From contig JAAETT010000431.1 of assembly GCA_024228115.1 (NCBI GenBank), forward strand, positions 1 through 39,285: DNA of 39,285 nucleotides. The letters run 5' to 3'. This DNA is from a bacterium. GTDB taxonomy: Bacteria > Myxococcota_A > UBA9160 > UBA6930. Below, in pieces: positions 20,021 through 28,419 of this stretch (position 1 is the stretch's first letter; the number at the start of each line of letters is the position of its first letter). The notes beneath the pieces were generated by a model, which was not told where the DNA came from, ran no database searches, and was given only the letters and a program-made list of their open reading frames with translations. The position numbers were made by a program, and so were the translations under genes.

Positions 20021-20829
20021 CCTTCCGTATCCGGGGCGCACGGATCGCGCTCGCCATCTCGATCCTTTGCTTCCCGCTCGCGGCGGATGCCTATCCGGGT
20101 GGGACGCCCAACTTCCAGACGGACGCCGCTCCGTTCTGCGCAGGCTGTCACTCCTCCCGGCAGGAGTCCGCGTTCGCAGGCGCACCTCCTGGAATGGCGG
20201 CCAAACAACTCGTCGAGAACAAACACCTCGCGGTGATTCGTGCCGGCAAAGGTGGCTACGGCGATCTCACTGCGGAACAGCGTGAGGAACTCGTGGGTCA
20301 CATCCAGGCCCTCGACGCGGCATCCACCGTCCAGCTCAATGTGGTTCCGAAGGCAAAGCCTGGCGAGGTGATCAGCGTGACGGTCGATGTGACAGGCGGC
20401 GCTGGTCCCGTGGTCGGTATCGCGTTGGTCGATCGAGCACATCGCGCGCTGGCCCGACCGATTGCCGGCTCCGGCTGGCATGTCGTCGGTGAGCCCACCG
20501 TGCTCGGCCAGGATTTCAAGGAGCAGACGGAGTGGTTGCATCTGCGCCCGGCCGACGCCATGCGCAACCTCTCCTTCGTCAACGTGAAGGGCATCCGTTC
20601 CGATGCAGCCGCGGGAGATTGGGCTCGCGCCCAGGTGGTGTGGAAGCTCCGGGCGCCCATGGCGCCGGGCACCTATCCGCTCGTCGCTTCCTATTGGTAT
20701 GGAAGCGAAAAAGCTTCACCCCTCGGTATCATCGAAGATCCCATCCTCGGCAAGATGCTTCGCGGTGGATTCGCGGGCGGCTCGGGTCGCATCTTGTTCA
20801 GCGAGGTGATTGGAGTCAAGGTCCAATGA
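20017..20829 (+). CDS. Exported monohaem protein of unknown function
   Basis: 270 residues starting at the ATGA overlap with the pentahaem cytochrome, with AAAGGAG about 10 bases upstream. The signal peptide ends near [11 protein letters not shown] haem motif CAGCH lies at residues 41-45, close to the mature N-terminus. The rest is beta-rich, with an Ig-like middle ([20 protein letters not shown]) and [17 protein letters not shown] do not recognise a named family beyond the cytochrome-like start. Its position between a quinol-type multihaem cytochrome and a quinohaemoprotein dehydrogenase suggests an electron shuttle or assembly partner (inference). Confidence 0.75.
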   Translation: MTFRIRGARIALAISILCFPLAADAYPGGTPNFQTDAAPFCAGCHSSRQESAFAGAPPGMAAKQLVENKHLAVIRAGKGGYGDLTAEQREELVGHIQALDAASTVQLNVVPKAKPGEVISVTVDVTGGAGPVVGIALVDRAHRALARPIAGSGWHVVGEPTVLGQDFKEQTEWLHLRPADAMRNLSFVNVKGIRSDAAAGDWARAQVVWKLRAPMAPGTYPLVASYWYGSEKASPLGIIEDPILGKMLRGGFAGGSGRILFSEVIGVKVQ

Positions 20830-22925
20830 AGATTCGAAGCCTTCTCTCTCTGGCCTGTCTGTCTCTGGCGGCTTGCGCATTTCTCCCCGGTGGCTCTGGG
20901 CCGCCCAAGCGTGTAGGTGCCGGCCAGGTCGACGACGCACGACTCCTGGCGGCGGCGGACGAGAACGACGTCTGGATGACCTACGGTCGGACCCAGAGCG
21001 AGCAACGCTTCAGCCCTCTCACCCAGATCGATGAGAACAATGTCGGCGGGCTCGGGCTGCACTGGGCCTTCGAGCCCGGTACGAAGCGCGGACTGGAGGC
21101 GACACCCCTCCTGGTCGATGGCGTGTTCTACACGACCGGCACCTGGAGCGTGGTCTTCGCCATCGATGCTCGTACCGGCGATCTGAAGTGGCGCTACGAC
21201 CCGCGTGTGCCGCGGAAGACGGCGGGCATTGCCTGCTGTGACGTCGTGAACCGGGGCGTGGCCGTGTATCGCGGCCGGGTCTATGTGGGCACCCTGGACG
21301 GGAGACTGGTTTCGCTCGACGCAGAGACCGGAGAGCCGATCTTCGAGATCGTCACCACCGATCCGACGCGCCCGTACACGATCACGATGGCTCCGCGCGT
21401 CGTGAAGGGGAAGGTGATTCTCGGCAACGGCGGCGCCGAGTTCGGCGTACGCGGCTACGTGAGCGCCTACGATTGGGAGACCGGAGAACTGGTTTGGCGC
21501 TTCTACACCGTGCCCGGGGATCCGTCCCAACCCTTCGAGCATCCGGAACTCGAGGCGGCGGCGAAGACGTGGACGGGCGAGTGGTGGAAGGTCGGGGGCG
21601 GAGGCACGGTCTGGGACTCGATCGCCTACGACCCGGAGCTCGATCTGCTCTACGTCGGCACGGGTAACGGCTCGCCCTGGAGCCGTTACGTCCGAAGCCC
21701 CGGAGGTGGCGACAACCTCTACGTCAGCTCGATCCTGGCTTTGCGGCCGGATACCGGCCGGCTGGTCTGGCACTACCAGAACACGCCTGGCGACAACTGG
21801 GATTACACCTCCACCCAGCACATCATGCTCGCCGAGCTCGAAATCGACGGGCGCGAGCGGCGCGTGCTGATGCAGGCGCCCAAGAACGGTTTCTTCTATG
21901 TCCTCGACCGCGAGACCGGAGAGCTGATTTCCGCGGAGGCCTTCGCCAAGGTCACCTGGGCCAAGGGCATCGACAAGAAGACAGGTCGACCCATCGAGGT
22001 AGAAGGCCTCGACTACCGGAACAAGGTCGTCGAGGTCTACCCCTCACCCCACGGCGCGCACAACTGGCACCCGATGTCGTTCAATCCCCAGACGGGGCTC
22101 GTGTACATCCCGGCGAACGAGGTGCCGTATTTCTTCCAGCTCGACCCGGAGTACGAGTACAAGCCCGGCGCCTGGAACCTGGGCTACGACTTCACGGTCG
22201 CCGACTCGTTCCCGCGGGAGGTCGTGTCCGGCCATCTTCTGGCTTGGGATCCCGTGGCCCAGAAGGAAGTCTGGCGCGCCCAGTACGTCGGCCCATGGAA
22301 TGGCGGGACGCTCTCGACGGCGGGCAACCTGGTCTTCCAGGGCACAGCCCATGGCACCTTCGTCGCCTACCGGGCGAGCGATGGCAAGCAGCTCTGGGAG
22401 ACGCCCTCCGGAACCGGAATCGTCGCGGCACCCATGACCTACGAGCTGGATGGTGCGCAGTACGTGGCGGTGATGGCGGGTTGGGGTGGCGGCTTTGCGC
22501 TGGCGGCGGGCGATGCCGCAGCGGTGGCCGGGACCACCGACAACACGGGCCGACTCCTCGTCTACAAACTCGGAGGCAAAGCGAAGCTACCCGTGCACGA
22601 AGCCATCGAGCGGCAGCTGGCCGCCATTCCGGCCGATCTCGATGCGGATCAGGTGTTGCGCGGCAATCACCTCTTCCATCGCTGGTGCGGAACCTGCCAC
22701 GGCTCCGGTGCGGTGAGCGGCGGCGTGCTGCCCGATCTGCGCAAGGCGACGCCCGGCATCTACGACACCATCGAAGACATCGTGCTTCGCGGTGTGCGCA
22801 TGCCAAACGGCATGCCGAGTTTTGCCGAGTGGCTCGAGCCCGCCGACGTCGCGGACCTGCGCGCCTACCTTCTGAGCCGCCGGGCAGCGTTGCTTGCAGA
22901 GCGCGTCTCCGCCCCGCCCCCCTGA
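20826..22925 (+). CDS. Lipoprotein quinohaemoprotein alcohol dehydrogenase (PQQ + haem c)
   Basis: 699 residues, the size of type II/III quinohaemoprotein alcohol dehydrogenases. An eight-bladed PQQ propeller carries the vicinal cysteine pair C137-C138 ([11 protein letters not shown]), the catalytic-type aspartate D326 in GDNWDYTS, and tryptophan-docking repeats such as LDAETGEP and [12 protein letters not shown]-terminal haem domain has CGTCH at 621-625. The signal peptide ends in a lipobox (LSLAAC, Cys17), so it is probably membrane-tethered rather than soluble. It should oxidise a primary alcohol or aldehyde in the periplasm and pass electrons to the haem proteins encoded just upstream. 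Start ATG 20826 overlaps the previous stop (ATGA). No PQQ synthesis genes lie in the window. Confidence 0.9.
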   Translation: MKIRSLLSLACLSLAACAFLPGGSGPPKRVGAGQVDDARLLAAADENDVWMTYGRTQSEQRFSPLTQIDENNVGGLGLHWAFEPGTKRGLEATPLLVDGVFYTTGTWSVVFAIDARTGDLKWRYDPRVPRKTAGIACCDVVNRGVAVYRGRVYVGTLDGRLVSLDAETGEPIFEIVTTDPTRPYTITMAPRVVKGKVILGNGGAEFGVRGYVSAYDWETGELVWRFYTVPGDPSQPFEHPELEAAAKTWTGEWWKVGGGGTVWDSIAYDPELDLLYVGTGNGSPWSRYVRSPGGGDNLYVSSILALRPDTGRLVWHYQNTPGDNWDYTSTQHIMLAELEIDGRERRVLMQAPKNGFFYVLDRETGELISAEAFAKVTWAKGIDKKTGRPIEVEGLDYRNKVVEVYPSPHGAHNWHPMSFNPQTGLVYIPANEVPYFFQLDPEYEYKPGAWNLGYDFTVADSFPREVVSGHLLAWDPVAQKEVWRAQYVGPWNGGTLSTAGNLVFQGTAHGTFVAYRASDGKQLWETPSGTGIVAAPMTYELDGAQYVAVMAGWGGGFALAAGDAAAVAGTTDNTGRLLVYKLGGKAKLPVHEAIERQLAAIPADLDADQVLRGNHLFHRWCGTCHGSGAVSGGVLPDLRKATPGIYDTIEDIVLRGVRMPNGMPSFAEWLEPADVADLRAYLLSRRAALLAERVSAPPP

Positions 22926-22967
22926 AGACCCGAGGAGAGCATTCCGGCGCTCGCCGCGAGCGCAACT

Positions 22968-23399
22968 CTACGGCGCTTCCAGGATGACCCGATCGGGGTT
23001 CGTTCGAGCCCTTGCGGCTCGTCCACCGAAGACCCGGACTGCGTGGAAGACGTAGTCCGCCCGTGTCTGTGACATCCCGTCTTCGAGACAGAGGAGCCAA
23101 AGCAGGATGTCCGCGGGTTTGCGTTTCCTGCCTGGAAGAAGGCCCTCGCGCATCAACTGGTAGAGCGCGTCGTGGACGAGGGAGCCGCGCATGAAATTCT
23201 TGGTGTCGATGGCGGGGCCGCTCGGGCCGTCCCACGCGTAGCCCTTCTTGATGGTGAGCCTTCCGGTCTTCGACAAGGCGGTCCAACCCCCGGCCATGGC
23301 CGCCTTTTCAGGAAGACTCCAGCCGGTGTCGTGAACGTATTTCTCCATGAGCTGGTATTTGTAGTCCTGGAGCTTCCGGTACCTGATGGATGCGGCCAT
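22968..23399 (-). CDS. DUF1353-like protein
   Basis: 143 residues, the family's usual small size. The pattern GYAWDGPSGPAI...RGSLVHDALYQLMREGLL matches DUF1353, a domain often found in phage genes and scattered bacterial genomes, function unknown. The HDALY motif is intact. The downstream ILLWLLCLEDGMSQTRADYVFHAVRVFG continues the family pattern. It lies alone on the minus strand, tail to tail with the alcohol dehydrogenase and head to head with the DUF3604 gene. No other phage gene is visible nearby. Confidence 0.75.
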   Translation of the reverse strand: MAASIRYRKLQDYKYQLMEKYVHDTGWSLPEKAAMAGGWTALSKTGRLTIKKGYAWDGPSGPAIDTKNFMRGSLVHDALYQLMREGLLPGRKRKPADILLWLLCLEDGMSQTRADYVFHAVRVFGGRAARARTNPDRVILEAP

Positions 23400-23463
23400 T
23401 CGAGATCTCCTCTTCGACCGTTCCTAGCCTACAAGGCCCGGGGCAAGAGCTGAAAGAGAGATT

Positions 23464-23501
23464 CGGGATGGGAACACAGGCGGAGCTGTGCTCTCATCCC
23501 G
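23464..23501 (+). promoter_or_regulatory. Leader hairpin immediately upstream of the DUF3604 gene
   Basis: A long stem pairs CGGGATG (23464-23470) with CATCCCG (23495-23501), continues through one G-T pair, two Watson-Crick pairs and one A-C mismatch, and closes with CACAG/CTGTG around a 6-base loop. The Shine-Dalgarno AGGGAGG begins one base after the stem ends. It may stabilise the 5' end of the message or tune translation; no T-run follows. Confidence 0.5.
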
Positions 23502-23502
23502 C

Positions 23503-23509
23503 AGGGAGG
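23503..23509 (+). promoter_or_regulatory. Ribosome binding site of the DUF3604 gene
   Basis: AGGGAGG lies 5 bases before ATG 23515 and 8 bases before ATG 23518. This favours the tandem ATG start over the GTG at 23488, which lies inside the hairpin. Confidence 0.7.
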
Positions 23510-23514
23510 CACTC

Positions 23515-25338
23515 ATGATGAATCGAGTCCTGGTCGCAATCGCGGTCGTGCTTGGCAGCCTTGTCGCAGCGGGGGCCGAGAGCCCGAACTACTCGCCGTA
23601 CGCCGGCGAAAGCTACCCCCAGGATCTCCTCTGGGGCGATACCCACGTCCATAGCTCCTTCAGCATGGATGCCAGCACGATGGGCAATACCCGGCTTCAC
23701 CCGGGCGAGGCCTATCGTTTCGCCAGGGGCGAGACCGTCACGTCCAGCACGGGCCAATCGGTGCAGCTGGATCGGCCGCTGGATTTCCTGGTCGTCTCCG
23801 ATCACGCCGAGTACATGGGTGTCCTGCCGAAGCTTCGGGCCAAGGATCCGGTGGTGCTCGCGGATCCTGCCGGCAAACGCATCTACGATGCGCTGTCGGG
23901 TGGTGAGGATGTTGCCCGCAAGATCATGGAGGAGTTGATCGGTTCCCTGGCGAGCAATGAGCCGATCTTCGCCAACGAAGAGGTGAAGCGCGGTATCTGG
24001 AACGAGATTACGTCGCTGGCTGATCGGCACAATCAACCCGGTGTCTTCAGTGCCCTGATCGGTTACGAATGGACCTCGATGCCCAAGGGCGACAACCTGC
24101 ATCGGGTCGTGGTCTACCGGGACGGCGCCGAGACGGCCGGGCAGATGACGCCGGTCTCCGCGTTCGATGGGGAACGCCCCGAAGACCTCTGGGCCTTTCT
24201 TCAGAAATACGAAACCAAGACCGGAGGCCAGATTCTCGCGATTCCCCATAACGCGAATCTCAGCAATGGCCGGATGTTCGCCGTCGAGGATTCGAGTGGA
24301 CAGCCGATCGGGCGGGCCTACGCCTCGCGGCGCGCGCGCTGGGAGCCCCTGGTCGAGGTGACCCAGATCAAGGGGGATGGCGAGACCCATCCGCTGCTCT
24401 CGCCGGATGATGAGTTGGCGTCCTTCGAGACCTGGGACAAGGGCAACTTGAATGTCGCCGGTTCGATTCCGAAGACGCCGGAGATGCTCGAGTACGAGTA
24501 CGCCCGCTCCGCACTGAAGTCGGGCCTGAGGCTCGGGGTCGCGACGGGTGTGAATCCGTTCAAGTTCGGGATGATCGGAAGTACCGATAGCCACACTTCG
24601 TTGGCGACCGCGGCTGAGAACAACTTCTGGGGCAAGGCGGTCCTGGTCGAGCCGGGGCGGGAAAGGACGAACGAGACGTTCATTCCTTCTGCCGGTGGCA
24701 AAGAACTCGACATCATGGGTTGGCAGCAGGTGGCGTCGGGCTACGCGGGTGTCTGGGCCACGGAAAACACCCGGGAAGCGATCTTCGACGCGATGATGCG
24801 CAAGGAGGTCTACGCAACGAGCGGGCCCCGCATGCGCGTGCGCTTCTTTGGTGGCTGGACGTTCGAGGCCGAGGATGTACTGCGCCCGGAAAGTGTGCGA
24901 ACCGGCTATCAGAAGGGCGTGCCCATGGGAGGCGATCTGCCCGAGAGGGCCGGTGATGCGCCCGGTTTCCTGATCCTGGCGCTGAAGGATCCGAGCGGCG
25001 CGAACCTGGAGCGATCGCAGGTCGTGAAGGGCTGGATCGACAAGGGAGGTGAGCTGAAGGAGCGGGTCTATGACGTCCGCGTGGCGGCTGAGACCGGGTC
25101 CACGGTGGATGGGACCACGTACACGAATACGATCGGCGAGGCCCAGCTGGCTTCCTACTGGCAGGATCCGGATTTCGATCCAGCACAGCGCGCCTTCTAC
25201 TACGCCCGGGTGGTGCAGATCCCAACGCCCCGCTGGACGGCCTACGACGCACTACGCCTGGGCACCGAAGTGACAGTCGATGCACCCATGGCGGTCCAGG
25301 ACCGCGCCTACACCTCGCCGATCTGGTACACGCCCTAG
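23515..25338 (+). CDS. DUF3604 exported protein (PHP-like)
   Basis: 607 residues. The signal peptide ends near LVAAGA|ESPN. The mature start has the PHP-like metal motif WGDTHVHSSFSMDA, then FLVVSDHAEYMG, EWTSMPKGDNLHRVVVYRD, IPHNANLSNG and IGSTDSHTSLA. These blocks characterise DUF3604, often a full-length ~600-residue protein. The His/Asp pattern resembles PHP-type phosphoesterases, but the natural substrate is not known. The gene ends with 4 bases overlapping the convergent DUF1330 gene and has its own leader hairpin. Confidence 0.88.
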   Translation: MMNRVLVAIAVVLGSLVAAGAESPNYSPYAGESYPQDLLWGDTHVHSSFSMDASTMGNTRLHPGEAYRFARGETVTSSTGQSVQLDRPLDFLVVSDHAEYMGVLPKLRAKDPVVLADPAGKRIYDALSGGEDVARKIMEELIGSLASNEPIFANEEVKRGIWNEITSLADRHNQPGVFSALIGYEWTSMPKGDNLHRVVVYRDGAETAGQMTPVSAFDGERPEDLWAFLQKYETKTGGQILAIPHNANLSNGRMFAVEDSSGQPIGRAYASRRARWEPLVEVTQIKGDGETHPLLSPDDELASFETWDKGNLNVAGSIPKTPEMLEYEYARSALKSGLRLGVATGVNPFKFGMIGSTDSHTSLATAAENNFWGKAVLVEPGRERTNETFIPSAGGKELDIMGWQQVASGYAGVWATENTREAIFDAMMRKEVYATSGPRMRVRFFGGWTFEAEDVLRPESVRTGYQKGVPMGGDLPERAGDAPGFLILALKDPSGANLERSQVVKGWIDKGGELKERVYDVRVAAETGSTVDGTTYTNTIGEAQLASYWQDPDFDPAQRAFYYARVVQIPTPRWTAYDALRLGTEVTVDAPMAVQDRAYTSPIWYTP

Positions 25339-25625
25339 CCAAGTCCGTTCACGACGATCAGCGTGCCCGGCGTCGAATCGAGGCGGAGCGGGAGGATCGC
25401 CTGGTAGTCGGCGGAGTCGTACCAGGTGCGGAATGCCTCTTGGCTGGGGAACTCGACGATCACGGTGCGCGGGTGCTCGACCTCGCCTTCGATCATCTCG
25501 GGCGTCTCGTCGAAGCCGAGGATCCGACCGCCCGCAGCGGTGATCGTCGGAATCACCTTGCTCACGTACTGGTCGAGCATCTCGCGGTTCTCGATTCGGC
25601 CCTGGGCTACGACATACACGGGCAT
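25335..25625 (-). CDS. DUF1330 small protein
   Basis: 96 residues from ATG 25625, which has GAGGAGAG upstream. MPVYVVAQGRIENREMLDQY, GGRILGFDETPEMIEGE and PRTVIVEFPSQEAFRTWYDS fit DUF1330, a dimeric alpha-beta barrel (ferredoxin-like) fold related to EthD/antibiotic monooxygenase-like proteins, with no proven reaction. It is the last gene of the minus-strand run behind the GalD-like enolase gene, so it may assist that pathway. Its stop overlaps the DUF3604 stop. Confidence 0.88.
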   Translation of the reverse strand: MPVYVVAQGRIENREMLDQYVSKVIPTITAAGGRILGFDETPEMIEGEVEHPRTVIVEFPSQEAFRTWYDSADYQAILPLRLDSTPGTLIVVNGLG

Positions 25626-25668
25626 TGCGGCTCTCCTCTGAGGCTGGCTGTGGTTCTGGTTCCTGCTT

Positions 25669-25682
25669 CGGACCGCGGTCCG
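25669..25682. repeat. 14-base perfect palindrome in the DUF1330 leader
   Basis: CGGACCGCGGTCCG is its own reverse complement. It lies in the 88-base gap between the GalD-like gene and the DUF1330 gene and could be an operator or part of an RNA structure. Confidence 0.55.
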
Positions 25683-25692
25683 TTGCAGGCCA

Positions 25693-25706
25693 CGTCGCGC
25701 GCGACG
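25693..25706. repeat. Second 14-base perfect palindrome in the same gap
   Basis: CGTCGCGCGCGACG is a perfect palindrome whose centre is 24 bases from that of the neighbouring one. GC-rich alternation makes chance self-complementarity easier, so its meaning is less certain. Confidence 0.45.
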
Positions 25707-25713
25707 AGACATC

Positions 25714-26901
25714 TCATCGCTTGATCGCATACTCCTCGAGCTTCTTCTCATCGATCTCGACGCCCAGGCCCGGCCGCTCGGGGAGCAGCAGGTCGCCGTC
25801 CTCCCACACGAAGGGCTCCTTCAGGAGCTCGTCGAAGAACAGCCCGGACTTGTGGATGCTCTCCTGGATCAGGAAGTTGGGAATCGCCGCATCGAGTTGA
25901 AGGGCAGCCGCCGTGATGATCGGCCCGCCCCAGACGTGGGGCGCCATCAGCACGTAGTGTGCCTCCGCCAGCGCGGCGATCTGTCGAGCTCCGGAGATTC
26001 CGCCGCAGCTCCCGAGATCCGGCTGCGCGAACGCGCAGGCACCCTGCGAGAAGAGGCGGTGGAAGTCGTGGATGAACGCCAGCCGCTCGCCCGTCGCGAC
26101 GGGAATCGTCGTGCTCGCAGCGATGCGGGCCATCTCCTCCGCGTTCTCCGGCGGACAGGGCTCCTCGAGCCAGAGGGGGTCGAATTGTTCGAGTCGTTTC
26201 GCCAGCCTTCGGGAGACGGAGGGCGTCATCTGGCCGTGGGTGCCGATCAGGATGTCCGCCTCGTTGCCCACGGCCTCCCGGATCGCACCGATCGTCGCTT
26301 CAGCGCTGTCGTAGTCTTGGAGCGAGAACTCGATCGGCGAGATCTCTCCCATGCCCGGCGGCGCGTAGGGCATCGGGTCCAGCTTCACGCCCGTGAATCC
26401 CTCGTCGACGAGCCGACGAGCCGCTTCGGCGACCGCCTTCGGGTTGCTTCTCCACTCCCCGATGGCAGCCGCGAGATCGCCCTCGCCCACGTTGGAATAG
26501 ATGTAGGTATAGGTTCGAATCCGTTCCCGATACCGCCCGCCGAGCAGATCACATACCGGCGCATCGAAATGCTTCCCGCAGATGTCCCACATCGCGACAT
26601 CGAAGGCGCTGATGATGCCCGAAGCGAAGTAGCCGGCGTTGTTGCTCGTGAGCCCTTCGTACATCCGCTTCGTCAAGGCGTCGCGATTGAGCGGGTCGTT
26701 GTCCCTCAGGTACCGCTCGAAGTTGTCTTCGACCAACTGGGCGAACGATCGATCGAGGCCGTACATGCTGAACAGGACCGCGCACTCCCCCCAGCCGACG
26801 AGGCCGGAATCGGTCTCGAGTCGGACGAAGTACCAGAAGATGCCCCCCAGGTTCGGCGGAGGGGTCTGGATGGCATAGGCCTTCGCGCTAACGAGCTTCA
26901 T
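25714..26901 (-). CDS. Enolase-superfamily protein, mandelate racemase / galactonate dehydratase-like
   Basis: 395 residues from ATG 26901 (AGGAGA ribosome site ~7 bases upstream). It has the capping domain (LVGWGECAVLFSMYGLD) and barrel of mandelate-racemase-type enzymes, which abstract the proton alpha to a carboxylate. E246, E272 and H322 and an upstream H222 keep the spacing I recall for D-galactonate dehydratase (24, 26 and 50 residues apart). However, the position of the first metal-binding Asp is Gly220 (LIGTHGQ). The second strand carries K173-L-D175. Sugar-acid dehydratase is the best guess; the altered ligand makes the reaction uncertain. It is transcribed with the Nramp-like and second enolase genes. 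Confidence 0.85.
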   Translation of the reverse strand: MKLVSAKAYAIQTPPPNLGGIFWYFVRLETDSGLVGWGECAVLFSMYGLDRSFAQLVEDNFERYLRDNDPLNRDALTKRMYEGLTSNNAGYFASGIISAFDVAMWDICGKHFDAPVCDLLGGRYRERIRTYTYIYSNVGEGDLAAAIGEWRSNPKAVAEAARRLVDEGFTGVKLDPMPYAPPGMGEISPIEFSLQDYDSAEATIGAIREAVGNEADILIGTHGQMTPSVSRRLAKRLEQFDPLWLEEPCPPENAEEMARIAASTTIPVATGERLAFIHDFHRLFSQGACAFAQPDLGSCGGISGARQIAALAEAHYVLMAPHVWGGPIITAAALQLDAAIPNFLIQESIHKSGLFFDELLKEPFVWEDGDLLLPERPGLGVEIDEKKLEEYAIKR

Positions 26902-27002
26902 GGCTGTTCTCCTGTCTGCGTCGGAACTTCGGCGGGCTTCTGGATGGCGGGGAGGGAATGCGCCCTGATCGGTGACGTACCGGGGTATGGATCGGCCGGG
27001 TG

Positions 27003-27043
27003 GGTCGGAGCACACCTATCCTATCACATGCTGCTCTCCGACC
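27003..27043 (-). other. Inverted repeat just after the Nramp-like stop codon
   Basis: GGTCGGAG (27003-27010) and CTCCGACC (27036-27043) pair exactly across a 25-base, more AT-rich loop. It begins 3 bases past the transporter stop on the minus strand. It could be a weak terminator, a processing site between transporter and GalD-like genes, or an operator. No T-tract is present. Confidence 0.35.
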
Positions 27044-27045
27044 TC

Positions 27046-28419
27046 CTACGAGATGTACCAGCCGAGGAACACGATCAGGAAGATCGTGACGCCGAGCATC
27101 GCTGCGAACCAGAGTGCGCCGCCCACGCCCGAGGGGCGGTCTTCTCCCAGGTAGGCGCGGCTGCGTTGGAGCAGGCAGAAGCCCAGGTAGGCCGCGGGCA
27201 GGAAGACCCCGCAGATGATGTTGGTGGGCACGGCGACCCAGACGGCGATGTCACTCCAGTAGACGCAGCCGAGGACGCCAGGCACGGGCAGCCAGGTCGC
27301 GAGCCGATGCTGCCAGCTGCCGACGCTGAGGCCCAGGAGTTCCACACCGACGAAGCCGCAAGTGAGCATCTGAAGTGTGATCGAGGAGAACGCCATGCCG
27401 AGCACGCCGAGGCCGAATACGAGGCGGCCTGCGACCGGGCCCACACCCTCGGCGAGTACCTGGGCCGCCTGGACCGGGGAGAGGCGCACGCCCTCGTAGG
27501 CCGGGTCGAGATGCAGGGTGTTGGCGGTGGCGATCACGACCAGGCTGACCGCGATCGTGTAGGGCACGAACATTCCGAGCAGCAGATCGAATTGGGAGAG
27601 CTCGCGGTGCTCGCGGCCCCAGCCGCGGGCCAGGAGTGTGTAAGGGTAGAGGAACACCATGTTCACGCCCACCGCAGCCGACACGCCCGACAGGATCAGG
27701 GTGACTCCGGCGATGCCGTTGCGTTCGTCGGGGATCTGGAAGCTGAAGAAGCCGCGGAAGAGTCCGTCCCAATCCGTGATGCCGGTCTGGAACACGACCC
27801 ATGCAAAACAGAAGACGATGCCCCAGACCATCGTCTGCAAGAGCCGCTCATAGGCACGGACCCAACGTTCCGAACGCCCGTACATGCTGGAGACGGAAAC
27901 GGCGGCGACGAGGATGAGGCCGCCGGTCAGCACGGGTGAGAGGCCCTTCATGCCGGCCAGATCGCCCAGATCGACGAGCACCGCGGAGGCCAGGGCGTAT
28001 TGAGGGAATTGCCAGATGATCGACGAGATCAGTGCACCGAGTGCCCAGGCCCAGGCGAAGAAGGGGCCGGCGTGCTCGTGCATGGCCGGCCAGGGCCGGC
28101 GTCCGGTCGAGAGCGTTTGCCAGGAAATCGCGGTCAACATCACCATGCCCAGGGCCATGGCGATGGGTGCGACCCAGAGCAGCTGGTAGCCGAAGATGGC
28201 ACCGGCAAAGAGTGCGGAGGAGACGGTTCCGCCGCCGAGGGTCATTGCGCTCTGCATGTAGCCCGGGCCGAGCATCCGCAGGTAGCCGCGTGCACGCGTC
28301 GCCAGGGGTTGTTCCGAGAGCTTTGCAAGGAACTCCCGCTCGCGATCCAGCACCACCGGATCCGGCGGGCTCGCCATGCGCAATCCTTGCCAACGTTCGT
28401 CGGGTGCCGGCTCGCTCAC
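27046..28419 (-). CDS. Nramp-fold transporter lacking the metal-binding motifs
   Basis: 457 residues with about 11 membrane segments. The first-helix region GPGYMQSA...FAGAIFGYQLLW aligns with the Nramp pattern GPG...DPGN...FGYSLLW. Where Nramp proteins have DPGN, this one has GGGT (residues 62-65), and where helix 6 has M-P-H it has Y-P-Y (258-260). Proton-coupled manganese/iron transport is therefore unlikely. It starts at GTG 28419, within the stop of the enolase-superfamily gene upstream (GTGA), so it is translationally coupled to a metabolic enzyme. An organic acid or other non-metal substrate is inferred from context. Confidence 0.8.
   Translation of the reverse strand: MSEPAPDERWQGLRMASPPDPVVLDREREFLAKLSEQPLATRARGYLRMLGPGYMQSAMTLGGGTVSSALFAGAIFGYQLLWVAPIAMALGMVMLTAISWQTLSTGRRPWPAMHEHAGPFFAWAWALGALISSIIWQFPQYALASAVLVDLGDLAGMKGLSPVLTGGLILVAAVSVSSMYGRSERWVRAYERLLQTMVWGIVFCFAWVVFQTGITDWDGLFRGFFSFQIPDERNGIAGVTLILSGVSAAVGVNMVFLYPYTLLARGWGREHRELSQFDLLLGMFVPYTIAVSLVVIATANTLHLDPAYEGVRLSPVQAAQVLAEGVGPVAGRLVFGLGVLGMAFSSITLQMLTCGFVGVELLGLSVGSWQHRLATWLPVPGVLGCVYWSDIAVWVAVPTNIICGVFLPAAYLGFCLLQRSRAYLGEDRPSGVGGALWFAAMLGVTIFLIVFLGWYIS

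Noticed and set aside
22968-23399. Prophage remnant suggested by the DUF1353 gene
   Set aside because: No integrase, capsid, tail, lysis gene or attachment repeats were seen nearby; one isolated DUF1353 gene is not enough.
25852-27939. 695-residue plus-strand open frame across the GalD-like and Nramp-like genes
   Set aside because: The minus strand carries two recognisable families with intact motifs over the same bases; this frame is charged low-complexity sequence spanning two genes and their gap.
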